A stretch of 9,754 nucleotides of DNA from Chloroflexota bacterium (GCA_013695975.1 JACCZL010000040.1:1-9754); one strand, 5' to 3'. Positions 1-5,543 are shown, counted from the stretch's first letter. Numbers and translations are program-made. The notes: a model not told the origin generated them from the sequence alone.

Positions 1-269
1 AGCAGGTCGCCGGGCTCGGCCCCCTCGACGTAGACCGGGCCGGTCAGCGGGTGGACCGGGCCCAGGTCGGTGTGCGCGACGTCCGCGGCGGTCGTGCTCG
101 GCGTGATCTGGCCATCGATCGCGTCGCGGGTCTCCAGGACGACCCGGTCGCCGGGACGGACCCGCAGGACCGGCGGAATCGCCTCGTGCCAGCGGTTGTG
201 CCCGGTCTCCGGCTGCTCGGCCAGGGTCTTGCTCCGATCGATCCTCACCTCGTGGCTCTGTCCGGCCAT
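1..269 (-). CDS. Acetamidase/formamidase family protein, N-terminal part (cut by window edge)
   Basis: The reverse strand from the ATG at 269 encodes about 89 residues before the window ends. Visible family-like segments are 'RIDRSKTLAEQ' near residue 10, 'GHNRWH' near residue 23, 'RVRPGDRVVLETRDAIDGQ' in the middle, and 'DLGPVHPLTGPVYVEGAEPG' at the end. This is the typical opening of the FmdA/AmdA (acetamidase/formamidase) family, which hydrolyses short amides to ammonia and the carboxylate in the cytoplasm. The start is supported by a purine-rich GGGGGTGGGG stretch just upstream on the minus strand. The family is usually about 300 residues or more, so most of the protein lies outside the window. 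Family membership is recognised from motifs; the substrate (formamide, acetamide or another amide) cannot be decided here. Confidence 0.85.
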   Translation of the reverse strand, partial: MAGQSHEVRIDRSKTLAEQPETGHNRWHEAIPPVLRVRPGDRVVLETRDAIDGQITPSTTAADVAHTDLGPVHPLTGPVYVEGAEPGDL

Positions 270-334
270 CGTCCCCACCCCCTTCGACTGGATGATGGCC
301 CCATGAAAGCACGAAGCGACGGACCGGGTCAACA

Positions 335-420
335 CCCCTGGAAGCGCGGGCGTCCCGCCCGCCCGCGGCCGTAGGGGCGAGGCAAGCCTCCCCCTCCGCC
401 GGGACGCCGCGCTCCCGGGG
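335..420. repeat. Nested palindromic intergenic repeat (MITE/REP-like)
   Basis: The gap between the amidase start and the LysM stop is mostly one nested palindrome. The outer arms are at 335-359 and 396-420; each contains AGCGC followed by GGCGTCCCG when read towards the centre, with about 20 of 25 positions matching. The centre at 371-394 reads GTAGGGGCGAGGC then AA then GCCTCCCCC. The left arm itself folds: GCGGGCG (346-352), loop TCC, CGCCCGC (356-362). Dispersed palindromes starting GTAGGGGCG are common in several bacterial phyla. No T-run follows on either strand, so a classical terminator role is not supported. Confidence 0.6.
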
Positions 421-431
421 ATGGACGCCGG

Positions 432-932
432 CTACTGGGGGATGCGCAGGACCTGCCCGGGGAAGATCAGGTTGGGATTACTGATCTGGTCGCGGTTGGC
501 CTCGAACAGGCGCGGCCAGAGGTTCCCGTTGCCATACCACTGCTGGGCGATCGCCGACAGGGTGTCGCCGGGCTTGACGGTGTACTGGGCGAAGCCGTGG
601 TAGGGGTCGATCAGGGCCCGGCCGAAGATGATCGGGACGACGACCTTGTTGAGCTCGCTGCCGTCTCCCTTGGGCGAGAATTCGAAGACCTCGAGGCTGC
701 CCTGGGGCGTCGGCGGCACCCCGCCGGGATCGAGGCTGACGTGGAAGTTGCCCCAGATGCCGGTGCCGCCGGCCGTGACCGAGATCTGGACCAGCTCCGC
801 GCCGTTGCCGTCGCGGAGGCGGGCGGCGAAGACGCCTTCGAAGCCGGTGCCGACGCCGCAGGCGACGACGGGGTCGTCGACGAGATCGTACGGCCGCGGT
901 TGACGAACGGTGATCGGTGGGAAGCCAGCCAT
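432..932 (-). CDS. Gmad2-like immunoglobulin-fold plus LysM domain protein
   Basis: The product has 166 residues. Residues 6-101 resemble the Gmad2 immunoglobulin-like domain of bacterial surface and spore-germination proteins, beginning '[18 protein letters not shown]'. Residues 117-165 are a LysM domain ('[18 protein letters not shown]', then '[15 protein letters not shown]' at the very end). LysM binds N-acetylglucosamine-containing glycans such as peptidoglycan. No signal peptide or membrane segment is visible, which is odd for a wall-binding protein. The frame is open to another ATG at 965, but an AAGGAGGT Shine-Dalgarno lies 6 bases before the ATG at 932, which fixes the start there. 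It lies downstream of, and on the same strand as, the broken histidine kinase. Domain calls are confident; the cellular role is not known. Confidence 0.85.
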   Translation of the reverse strand: MAGFPPITVRQPRPYDLVDDPVVACGVGTGFEGVFAARLRDGNGAELVQISVTAGGTGIWGNFHVSLDPGGVPPTPQGSLEVFEFSPKGDGSELNKVVVPIIFGRALIDPYHGFAQYTVKPGDTLSAIAQQWYGNGNLWPRLFEANRDQISNPNLIFPGQVLRIPQ

Positions 933-938
933 GACGCT

Positions 939-946
939 ACCTCCTT
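939..946 (-). promoter_or_regulatory. Strong Shine-Dalgarno deciding the LysM gene start
   Basis: The minus strand reads AAGGAGGT here, 6 bases before the ATG at 932. It lies inside the upstream extension of the open frame that begins at 965, so it argues for initiation at 932 and not at 965. Confidence 0.8.
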
Positions 947-988
947 GGGACTCGACGGTCCACATGGACTCATCGAATAAACGCGCCG

Positions 989-1008
989 CGCACGAAACCT
1001 TCGGTGCG
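989..1008 (-). terminator. Possible weak terminator hairpin after the histidine kinase
   Basis: On the minus strand CGCA-C-CGAA, loop GGT, TTCG-TGCG forms an 8-bp stem with one bulged base. A short T-containing stretch (GTTTATTCG) follows about 5-10 bases later. It lies between the kinase stop (1071) and the LysM start (932). The T-run is poor, so rho-independent termination is only possible, not shown. Confidence 0.3.
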
Positions 1009-1070
1009 TATTTTCGGCCCTCGCCACCGGCGGCGCAAGCCCGCTCGCGACTGTGTTGAGCCGATTAGAC

Positions 1071-2118
1071 TCAGGCGGATGCTCCGTCGTCGTCCCGTGG
1101 GAGGCGGACGGTAAAGATGGCGCCCTGGCCGGGAGTTGAGTCGACAGCGATGGTGCCACCGTGGGCGGTCACCAGCTCGTTGGCGACGAACAGGCCAAGG
1201 CCCAGCCCGCCCTGGACCGAGCGGTCCTGGCGCCACCTGGTAGAAGCGCGAGAAGAGGTGCGGGGGGTCGGCGGTCGCGATCCCCGGCCCACAATCCTGG
1301 ACCTGGATGTCGGCCCGACCGTCCTCGCGGTGCAGGCGCACGTCGATGCGCTCTCCATCTGGGGCGTAGGTGATGGCGTTCGTCAGGAGATTGAGGAGCA
1401 CCTGCTCGATCCGGCCGGCATCGCCCTGTACCAGGATCGGTCCGGGTTCGGTCTCGAGACGGATCGTCTGGCTCTGAGCCAGGACCTGGGCCCGCTCGAC
1501 GACCTTTCGGACCAGCGGGACCAGGTCGAGCCGCTCGAACCGGAGGCTGAGCTTGCCACTCTGCAGGCGGGTCGCGTCCAGGAGGTCGTCGACCAGCACC
1601 CTCAGTCGCCGGGCCTGTTCGAGCGCCGTCGTTGCGAAGCGTCGGATCTGCTCGTCGCCGCCGTCCTCCGGGAGTCGGCGGAGGAGCATCTGGAGGAACC
1701 CGTCCAGACTGGTGAGCGGCGTCCGCAGCTCGTGGCTCGCCAGCGCCAGGAACTCGTCCTGGAGACCGCGCTCGGCGATGTCGCGGATGACGACCACGCC
1801 ACCCTGCTCCCCGTCGCCGCTCGGGATCGGCCGCCCATACGCCTCGTACCAGGAGCGCTTGCCGTCCGGGCCGGTCACCGTGAACTGCATAGTAAACGGC
1901 TCGCCCCGCGCCGCCCGCCGTCGAGGCGTCGCTTCCAGCGGCAGCGGCCGCCCATCCTGACCCAGCGACGCCAGGTCAGCACCGGCGCCGCCAAACATCG
2001 CGTCGTAGGCCTCATTCGTCAGCGTGAGCTCCCCATCAGGAGCGACAACCATGACGGGGTCGGCCAAACCACTCAGGATTGCCGCGAGCCGTGCCCGCTC
2101 GCCATCACTCGCTGGCAT
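1071..2118 (-). pseudogene. Soluble PAS-domain sensor histidine kinase, frameshifted before the last ATP-binding box
   Basis: From the ATG at 2118 the minus strand encodes a PAS domain (about residues 9-115, 'PVMVVAPDGELTLTNEAYDA'), then a HisKA dimerisation helix with the phospho-acceptor H129 in 'ASHELRTPLTSLDG'. Next comes a HATPase domain: N-box with N243/N247 ('[10 protein letters not shown]'), G1 box 'DCGPGI' (275-280), and F-box 'LFSRFYQ' (288-294). The frame then runs into nonsense. The G2 box and C-terminus ('[19 protein letters not shown]', ending '[14 protein letters not shown]', stop at 1071) are in the next frame. Removing one G from the GGG run at 1210-1212 restores a continuous protein of about 348 residues. 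There are no membrane segments, so it would be cytosolic, sensing through PAS. No adjacent response regulator is visible. An upstream in-frame start at 2262 adds residues without domain character. A sequencing indel is as likely as real decay. Confidence 0.85.
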
Positions 2119-2288
2119 GGCTGCGCCCTTTCCTCCCCCCCGCGCTCGCGGTGTTGCACCAGCGCTCGAAAGCAGACCACCAGTCCGAACGGCCGGGCGC
2201 AGAAGGATAGCGTTCCGTCGACCCTCTGTCAAAGGGCTGCACCAGGGCGGGGTGCGCGTCATTCTTTTGCACCGCCGGTTGCGAACAA

Positions 2289-2366
2289 GCCCTCACCCCG
2301 ACCCTCTCCCAGGGGGAGAGGGGGCAGAAGCCCCCTCTCCTCCTGGGAGCGGGTTTGGGTGAGGGC
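2289..2366. repeat. Inner long hairpin of the MITE-like element
   Basis: GCCCTCACCC at 2289-2298 pairs with GGGTGAGGGC at 2357-2366. GGAGAGGGGGC at 2315-2325 pairs perfectly with GCCCCCTCTCC at 2330-2340 around an AGAA loop. Transcribed in either direction it would form a very stable structure between the two divergent gene groups. Confidence 0.7.
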
Positions 2367-2411
2367 TCCTGCCAAGGTGAGGACTCCGGTCAACGTGAGA
2401 GCTCCTGGAAG
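2358..2411 (+). repeat. Three 18-bp degenerate tandem repeats
   Basis: Three adjacent units start at 2358 (GGTGAGGGCTCCTGCCAA), 2376 (GGTGAGGACTCCGGTCAA) and 2394 (CGTGAGAGCTCCTGGAAG). Units 1 and 2 match at 15 of 18 positions; units 1 and 3 at 13 of 18. They lie only in the right half of the palindromic element. That makes the right spacer much longer than the left one, as if slippage had expanded one arm. Confidence 0.65.
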
Positions 2412-2459
2412 ACTCAGGGACCGTGGCGCAAGAGAATGACGCCCACCCCCCAGGGCGGG

Positions 2460-2732
2460 TGGCCCCCATGATTCTACGCATACCTGGAGTACCGGACTCG
2501 GGGTTCTTGGCCGTTCCAGGGTTGACCCTCGTCGTCCGACACGCTGCACGCAGAAACACGGCAGCACCCGACGCACCCGCAAAACAGGCATGCCAACGTC
2601 AGAGCATCCGCCGGGAGCCGAGACGTTGCCCCGACCGCGGCCATCGATTAGCGTAGGCCGGAAGCTCGCACGCGTCCGACCGCACCGTCGGCGCGAGGGC
2701 TTTGGTTAGGGGTGATGTCAGGTGGAGGCATC
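2460..2732. other. Non-coding stretch upstream of the plus-strand genes
   Basis: No frame here has protein-like composition. The open frames that cross it contain long runs of Pro, Arg and Ala and no recognisable domain. An imperfect inverted pair CCTGGA (2483-2488) and TCCAGG (2515-2520) is present. It should hold the promoter for the genes from 2733 onward, but no convincing -35/-10 pair was found. Confidence 0.5.
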
Positions 2733-3212
2733 ATGGCGACTGTCGGGGGATCGCCGAACGACGAGCGCGAGGCGATCGCGGCGCTGGTGCGCGACGTCGG
2801 CGAGAGTAGGCGGGAGATCGGGGATGAGGAGCTTCGGCGGGCCCGCGAGTATCTGGCGAGGGAGACGCTCGTACGGCCGCGCCAGGTCGACGCGGATCCC
2901 GACATCCTGGGCTACCCGCACCCGCGCCACGGCCGCCCAATCACAGCGGACGATACGCTCGACGTACAGGTGGTGAAGTACCTCAAGCACGTCGTGGAGG
3001 GTGCCGAGTGGCCCGGGCGCACGACCGTCGAAGGATACCTCGCGAGCCTGGCGCGAGTGGTTCGGAGCGAGCGGAGTGCGGTATACCTTGAGCCCGGCAA
3101 GGACCGCTGGATGACGGGCTTCCGCCCAGGGCGTGGGCTCACCTACGTGACCCAACACGAGTCGACCAGCCAGGGACGATGGCCCAGAAGACCGCTCACG
3201 ACGCGATGGTAG
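2733..3212 (+). CDS. Hypothetical protein, first gene of a two-gene unit
   Basis: From the ATG at 2733 the product has 159 residues and is not recognised. GGAGG at 2724-2728 supports this start; earlier in-frame starts (GTG 2712, ATG 2715) have a poorer site. The first half is a charged helical region ('DEREAIAALVRDVGESRREI'). The middle contains 'DILGYPHPRHGRPI'. The second half has a compact segment 'TTVEGYLASLARVVRSERSA' followed by 'VYLEPGKDRWMTGFRPGRG', which looks like a small alpha/beta fold. The last 15 or so residues are low in character where the frame overlaps the next gene by 34 bases. No signal peptide or membrane segment is seen. The overlap with the downstream gene suggests co-translation and a shared role. 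Whether this is toxin-antitoxin-like is speculation. Confidence 0.65.
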   Translation: MATVGGSPNDEREAIAALVRDVGESRREIGDEELRRAREYLARETLVRPRQVDADPDILGYPHPRHGRPITADDTLDVQVVKYLKHVVEGAEWPGRTTVEGYLASLARVVRSERSAVYLEPGKDRWMTGFRPGRGLTYVTQHESTSQGRWPRRPLTTRW

Positions 3213-3898
3213 AGCGAAGCCTCCGATCCGTTCGCCGGAACTTCGAGGCTCTGCCCTACATCGAGGAGCGGTGGCAACGTGCCAGGCGCGAAGGTCGCGA
3301 GGATTCGGATGACGTCGTCGTCGATAAGATGGGCTTCCGCGCCGAGTGGGACGACCTCATCGACCGCCTCGACTGCCTCCAAGACTGCTACGCGCGCGGC
3401 GAGATGACCCCCGATCAGCGCCGGGCCTACGAGGAGACGTTGCCGCTCATCCGCGAGATGCTGCCGATCATCGCCCGCCAGGACCTCACCCCGCCGCGCA
3501 GGGGTATCCTGGACCAGATGGCGGCAACGACGGGCATCGGCGCGGACATCGATTTCTACCTGTGGCTGGTGCGTCGAAGGGCCGAGACCCTCCCGCGGGT
3601 CGAGCGGCATCGAGCAGACTCGCGGCTTCAGGCGACCTTCACCGACGACGAGCTGCTCGCCGAGGAGATCGGCATCCGCGACGAGTGGCGCGACCTGATG
3701 CACCGCCTGGAACACGAGCTCCACGCGCCCTTCCAGGCTGGGCGGATGTCCGCTGTCCAGACCGACCAGTATCGCGCGTTGCTGGCGCTAGTGCGGGAGC
3801 TGCTGCCGGTCACGGAGCGGCTGCGGCTGGCCCCGCCTTCCGACGCCGTGCTCGCCGACACAGCATCGGCCGCCCCGCACCCAGCGAAGACGGCCTGA
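3179..3898 (+). CDS. Hypothetical helical protein with a tandem internal duplication
   Basis: The 239-residue product is not recognised, but it clearly consists of two homologous halves. Residues 22-117 align with 135-227 at an offset of 113-114. Examples are 'FEALPYIEE' with 'AETLPRVER', 'MGFRAEWDDLIDRL' with 'IGIRDEWRDLMHRL', and 'LPLIREMLPI' with 'LALVRELLPV'. Each half is helix-rich and ends in a Pro-containing turn ('LTPPRRGILDQ' and 'LAPPSDAVLAD'). A short Ala/Pro tail follows. No signal peptide or membrane segment is present. The ATG at 3179 has a close AGGGA; a second in-frame ATG at 3206 would overlap the upstream stop by 7 bases, so the exact start is open. The overlap suggests coupling to the gene at 2733. 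Confidence 0.75.
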   Translation: MAQKTAHDAMVERSLRSVRRNFEALPYIEERWQRARREGREDSDDVVVDKMGFRAEWDDLIDRLDCLQDCYARGEMTPDQRRAYEETLPLIREMLPIIARQDLTPPRRGILDQMAATTGIGADIDFYLWLVRRRAETLPRVERHRADSRLQATFTDDELLAEEIGIRDEWRDLMHRLEHELHAPFQAGRMSAVQTDQYRALLALVRELLPVTERLRLAPPSDAVLADTASAAPHPAKTA

Positions 3899-3965
3899 GT
3901 GCCCGGTTCGCTCAGAAACCCGCTCGCCTTGGCTGGCGGCCCGTCATGCAGGTCGAGCACAAGAC

Positions 3966-3971
3966 GGGAGG
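3966..3971 (+). promoter_or_regulatory. Shine-Dalgarno deciding the Phd-family antitoxin start
   Basis: GGGAGG ends 7 bases before the ATG at 3979. The same frame is open far upstream, including an ATG at 3946, but only the start at 3979 has a good ribosome site and gives a protein that begins with normal family spacing. Confidence 0.75.
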
Positions 3972-3978
3972 AAGTGAG

Positions 3979-4497
3979 ATGAGGACAACACCGGCTGGCA
4001 AGGTCCGGCACCGGCTCGGCCCAGACGAGACGATCCCTGATGACGAGATCGAGTCCATCGCTATCGACGTGGAGGTCGCGGAGCCGCGCTTTCGCGAGCT
4101 GGTCGAGCGCGCCCACCGAAACGGCCTCCGAATCGTGCTGACCCGGGATGGCGAGGAGATCGCGGCGATCCTTCCGGCCGAGCACCTGCACCGGATGGAG
4201 GAGTTCGAGGACCGGCGAGACTCGGAGCTAGCCGACCATGCGCTGGAAGACGCGGAGCGGGAGGGGACGATCCCGTGGGAGCGGGTCAAGGCCGAGACGG
4301 AAGATCGCCCAGGGGCTCGGGGCGCACCTCGACCGGCTCGGGCACGTCGTCGTTGTCAAGGGCGACTCCGCCCGCCTGCTCTCGGTTGGCGAGCGGGCCA
4401 GATACCTCTTCGGGAGCGACGGTCACCAGGCAACCGCTGCGCGGAGGCCGAGGGCGGGGCAGCAGCTCAGCATGTTCGCCGAGCTGGCCCAGGCTGA
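3979..4497 (+). CDS. Phd/YefM-family antitoxin, orphan, with an out-of-frame tail
   Basis: Residues 28-107 fit the Phd/YefM antitoxin family. 'FRELVERAHRNGLRIVLTRD' and 'GEEIAAILPAEHL' form the N-terminal DNA-binding fold, and 'FEDRRDSELADHALEDAE' with 'GTIPWERVKAE' is the usual toxin-binding C-terminal helix. A normal protein would stop a few residues after 'VKAE'. Here the frame continues to 4497 for about 65 residues of Arg/Gly/Pro-rich sequence, because from about 4300 it overlaps a methylase stub in another frame. No RelE/ParE or Doc-type toxin follows. The antitoxin may still repress its own promoter. Whether the long tail is tolerated cannot be told from sequence. The junction at about 4297-4301 looks like a recombination point. 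Confidence 0.75.
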   Translation: MRTTPAGKVRHRLGPDETIPDDEIESIAIDVEVAEPRFRELVERAHRNGLRIVLTRDGEEIAAILPAEHLHRMEEFEDRRDSELADHALEDAEREGTIPWERVKAETEDRPGARGAPRPARARRRCQGRLRPPALGWRAGQIPLRERRSPGNRCAEAEGGAAAQHVRRAGPG

Positions 4498-4750
4498 GGA
4501 GGAGACGAGCTGGGGGATCAGCGGCGCACCGCCGGCGGGCAAGACGGTCCTGGACCAGGTCCACCAGGCGATGATCCTGTTTGGGGCCGGTCGATCCGAG
4601 GCGCTCAAGCGCTTCCTGGTCGAGGAGGGCGCGGGCAACGAGCAGGCGTTGTGGCGATTGGCCCAGTCGCTCTCGGCCCTCTACCCCACGGGCTGTGAGA
4701 AGCGCTGGGTCGACGGCGTGCTGGCGCGCAAGAAGGGCCTCGGGTTCTGA
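4300..4750 (+). pseudogene. 3' stub of a DUF1156-type DNA methylase (anti-phage associated)
   Basis: The frame from about 4301 to the TGA at 4748-4750 reads 'KIAQGLGAHLDRLGHVVVVK', then 'DSARLLSVGERARYLFG', a variable linker, 'TVLDQVHQAMILFGAGRSEA', 'LKRFLVEEGAG', 'LWRLAQSLSALYP', and ends 'EKRWVDGVLARKKGLGF'. I recognise this as the C-terminus of DUF1156-containing adenine-specific methylases found in defence islands, which are usually around 900-1000 residues. Only about 150 residues remain, with no catalytic NPPY/DPPY motif and no plausible start of its own. The frame is open further upstream only because it overlaps the antitoxin gene. It is therefore a truncated remnant, although internal starts could still allow a fragment to be made. 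The assignment is from memory of the family, not a search. Confidence 0.75.
4718..4750 (+). repeat. Left copy of the methylase-tail direct repeat
   Basis: This 33-bp segment codes for 'VLARKKGLGF' plus the stop. It matches 5511-5543 at 28 of 33 positions, including an identical 16-bp run (AAGGGCCTCGGGTTCT). The two copies flank the toxin-antitoxin pair in direct orientation. Confidence 0.7.
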
Positions 4751-4754
4751 GGAT

Positions 4755-4783
4755 GTATACTTCACGGCACGTAATGTATATAC
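4755..4783 (+). promoter_or_regulatory. Candidate operator/promoter of the toxin-antitoxin pair
   Basis: An AT-rich island in GC-rich DNA holds two palindromes, GTATAC (4755-4760) and GTATATAC (4776-4783). Each is preceded by an A and a T (ATGTATA repeated), and their starts are 21 bases apart, two helical turns. They lie 14 bases or more before the antitoxin ATG. Ribbon-helix-helix antitoxins typically bind such paired palindromes and repress their own operon. TATACT or TATATA could serve as the -10 element; no good -35 was found. Confidence 0.5.
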
Positions 4784-4796
4784 CAGGGGTGCCTCG

Positions 4797-5054
4797 ATGC
4801 AGCGCATGCGGCGGACCCAGATCTACTTGCAGCCCGAGCTGAGCGCCGCGCTTGAACGGTTGGCGCGTCGGCGCGGGACTTCCAAGGCCGAGCTCATTCG
4901 CCTGGCCGCGCAACGGCTGCTTGCACAAGAGCAGCCCGATCACGAAGATCCCATCCTCGGCATCATCGGCCTGGCCGATGGCGGCCCCGGGCGAGTCTCG
5001 CTCGAGCACGACCGCGTCCTGGCCGAGCTGAGCCTCCGGCCCAACGAGCGGTGA
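4797..5054 (+). CDS. Ribbon-helix-helix (CopG/VapB-like) antitoxin
   Basis: The product has 85 residues. 'RRTQIYLQPELSAALERLAR' (about 5-24) gives the DNA-contacting beta strand and first helix, and 'GTSKAELIRLAAQRLL' gives the turn and second helix of a ribbon-helix-helix fold. The C-terminal half ('DPILGIIGLADGGPGRVS', then 'HDRVLAELSL') would wrap the toxin. AGGGG at 4785-4789 precedes the ATG at 4797; a second ATG at 4806 is possible. The stop overlaps the toxin's GTG start by 4 bases, the usual coupling in TA operons. The toxin is a PIN protein, so this acts as its VapB-type partner. Autorepression through the palindromes at 4755-4783 is an inference. Confidence 0.85.
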   Translation: MQRMRRTQIYLQPELSAALERLARRRGTSKAELIRLAAQRLLAQEQPDHEDPILGIIGLADGGPGRVSLEHDRVLAELSLRPNER

Positions 5055-5467
5055 ACGGTGCCGTCTTCGTCGACACATCCGCCTGGTACGCGGGCGTCGA
5101 CCGCGGTGACACCAATCATGTGCTCGCGTCGCGTCGGTTCCAGCGCCTGGTCGCCGAGCAGTCCACGCTGGTCACGACCAATCACGTCATTAGTGAGACG
5201 TATACGCTGCTGCGCGTCCGATTCCATCCCACCGTGGCGCACGGATTCCTGCAGCGGCTCCGATCGAGCCCCCTCACGCGCCGTGTCTTCGTGCTCGAAT
5301 CCTGGGAGGAGGCGGCCGAGGATCTGCTCGTCCAGTACGCGGACCAGGCGTTCAGCTACGTCGATGCGATCTCGTTCGTGTCCATGCGTCGCCTCGGACT
5401 CGATGAGGCGCTGACGTTCGACCACCACTTCTCAGTCGCGGGGTTTGCCCTCCTCGGCGATACGTAG
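5051..5467 (+). CDS. vapC: PIN-domain toxin, VapC family ribonuclease
   Basis: The 138-residue product has the full length of a PIN domain and keeps the acidic residues expected of a Mg2+-dependent ribonuclease: D8 in 'VFVDTSAW', E49 in 'VISETYTLL', D105 in 'SYVDAISFV', and D124 in 'TFDHHF'. VapC toxins cleave RNA, often tRNA or rRNA, when released from antitoxin. The start is a GTG whose first four bases overlap the antitoxin stop. The frame is intact and the active site complete, unlike the decayed genes on both sides, so the pair is probably functional. The target RNA cannot be predicted. Confidence 0.9.
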   Translation: MNGAVFVDTSAWYAGVDRGDTNHVLASRRFQRLVAEQSTLVTTNHVISETYTLLRVRFHPTVAHGFLQRLRSSPLTRRVFVLESWEEAAEDLLVQYADQAFSYVDAISFVSMRRLGLDEALTFDHHFSVAGFALLGDT

Positions 5468-5495
5468 ATCACCGGAGACTATCTGAGGAGCGGCC

Positions 5496-5543
5496 ATGAT
5501 TCTTCGAGGGCTGTTGGCACGCAACAAGGGCCTCGGGTTCTAA
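5496..5543 (+). pseudogene. Second copy of the methylase C-terminal tail, as a 15-codon open frame
   Basis: ATG at 5496 opens a 15-residue frame, 'MILRGLLARNKGLGF', ending at TAA 5541-5543. Its last ten codons are a diverged copy of the end of the methylase stub at 4718-4750. Differences from that copy include a synonymous Leu codon change, a synonymous Ala third-base change, one Lys-to-Asn change, and a TAA stop in place of TGA. GAGGAG at 5485-5490 sits 5 bases before the ATG, so it could be translated. It is either the last trace of a second methylase gene or a repeat made by recombination. No homology to the methylase remains before 'GLLAR'. Confidence 0.55.

Larger units (their letters stand above)
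2249..2449. mobile_element. MITE-like palindromic element with terminal inverted repeats
   Basis: The terminal inverted repeats are GGGGTGCGCGTCATTCTTTT (from 2249) and, read from the other strand, GGGGTGGGCGTCATTCTCTT (ending at 2449), 18 of 20 identical. A second nested palindrome at 2289-2366 has outer arms GCCCTCACCC and GGGTGAGGGC and an almost perfect centre around 2315-2340. Both ends are flanked by the same 10-mer CCAGGGCGGG (2242-2251 and 2450-2459), which could be a target duplication partly overlapping the G-rich ends. The element carries no coding sequence that looks real, so it would be non-autonomous. The inner part resembles 'CCCTCACCC...CTCTCCC' repeats common in related genomes. 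Confidence 0.6.

Noticed and set aside
374..394. Rho-independent terminator of the LysM gene
   Set aside because: The hairpin is strong, but the minus strand continues GCCCCTAC after it with no T-run.
1205..1225. Programmed ribosomal frameshift in the histidine kinase
   Set aside because: No slippery heptamer with a downstream stimulatory structure was recognised, and this kinase family is not known to use one; a plain indel is simpler.
2358..2411. Short CRISPR-like array
   Set aside because: The 18-bp units are directly adjacent with no spacers, so they are simple tandem repeats.
1117..2439. Long plus-strand open frame opposite the histidine kinase
   Set aside because: Its translation is rich in Arg/Pro/Glu without domains, while the minus strand shows all kinase boxes; it is a GC-rich antisense shadow.
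2423..2656. Small plus-strand gene in the intergenic region
   Set aside because: It begins inside the MITE-like end and has no ribosome site or domain; its composition looks random.
3346..3978. Possible protein extending the Phd antitoxin frame upstream
   Set aside because: It overlaps the duplicated-domain gene in another frame and its translation is Arg/Pro/Ala-rich; the ribosome site at 3966 gives the real start.
4718..5543. A complete integrative element with att sites
   Set aside because: The repeats flank only the TA pair, with no integrase, excisionase or transposase gene; the coding nature of the repeat also argues for gene-tail homology.
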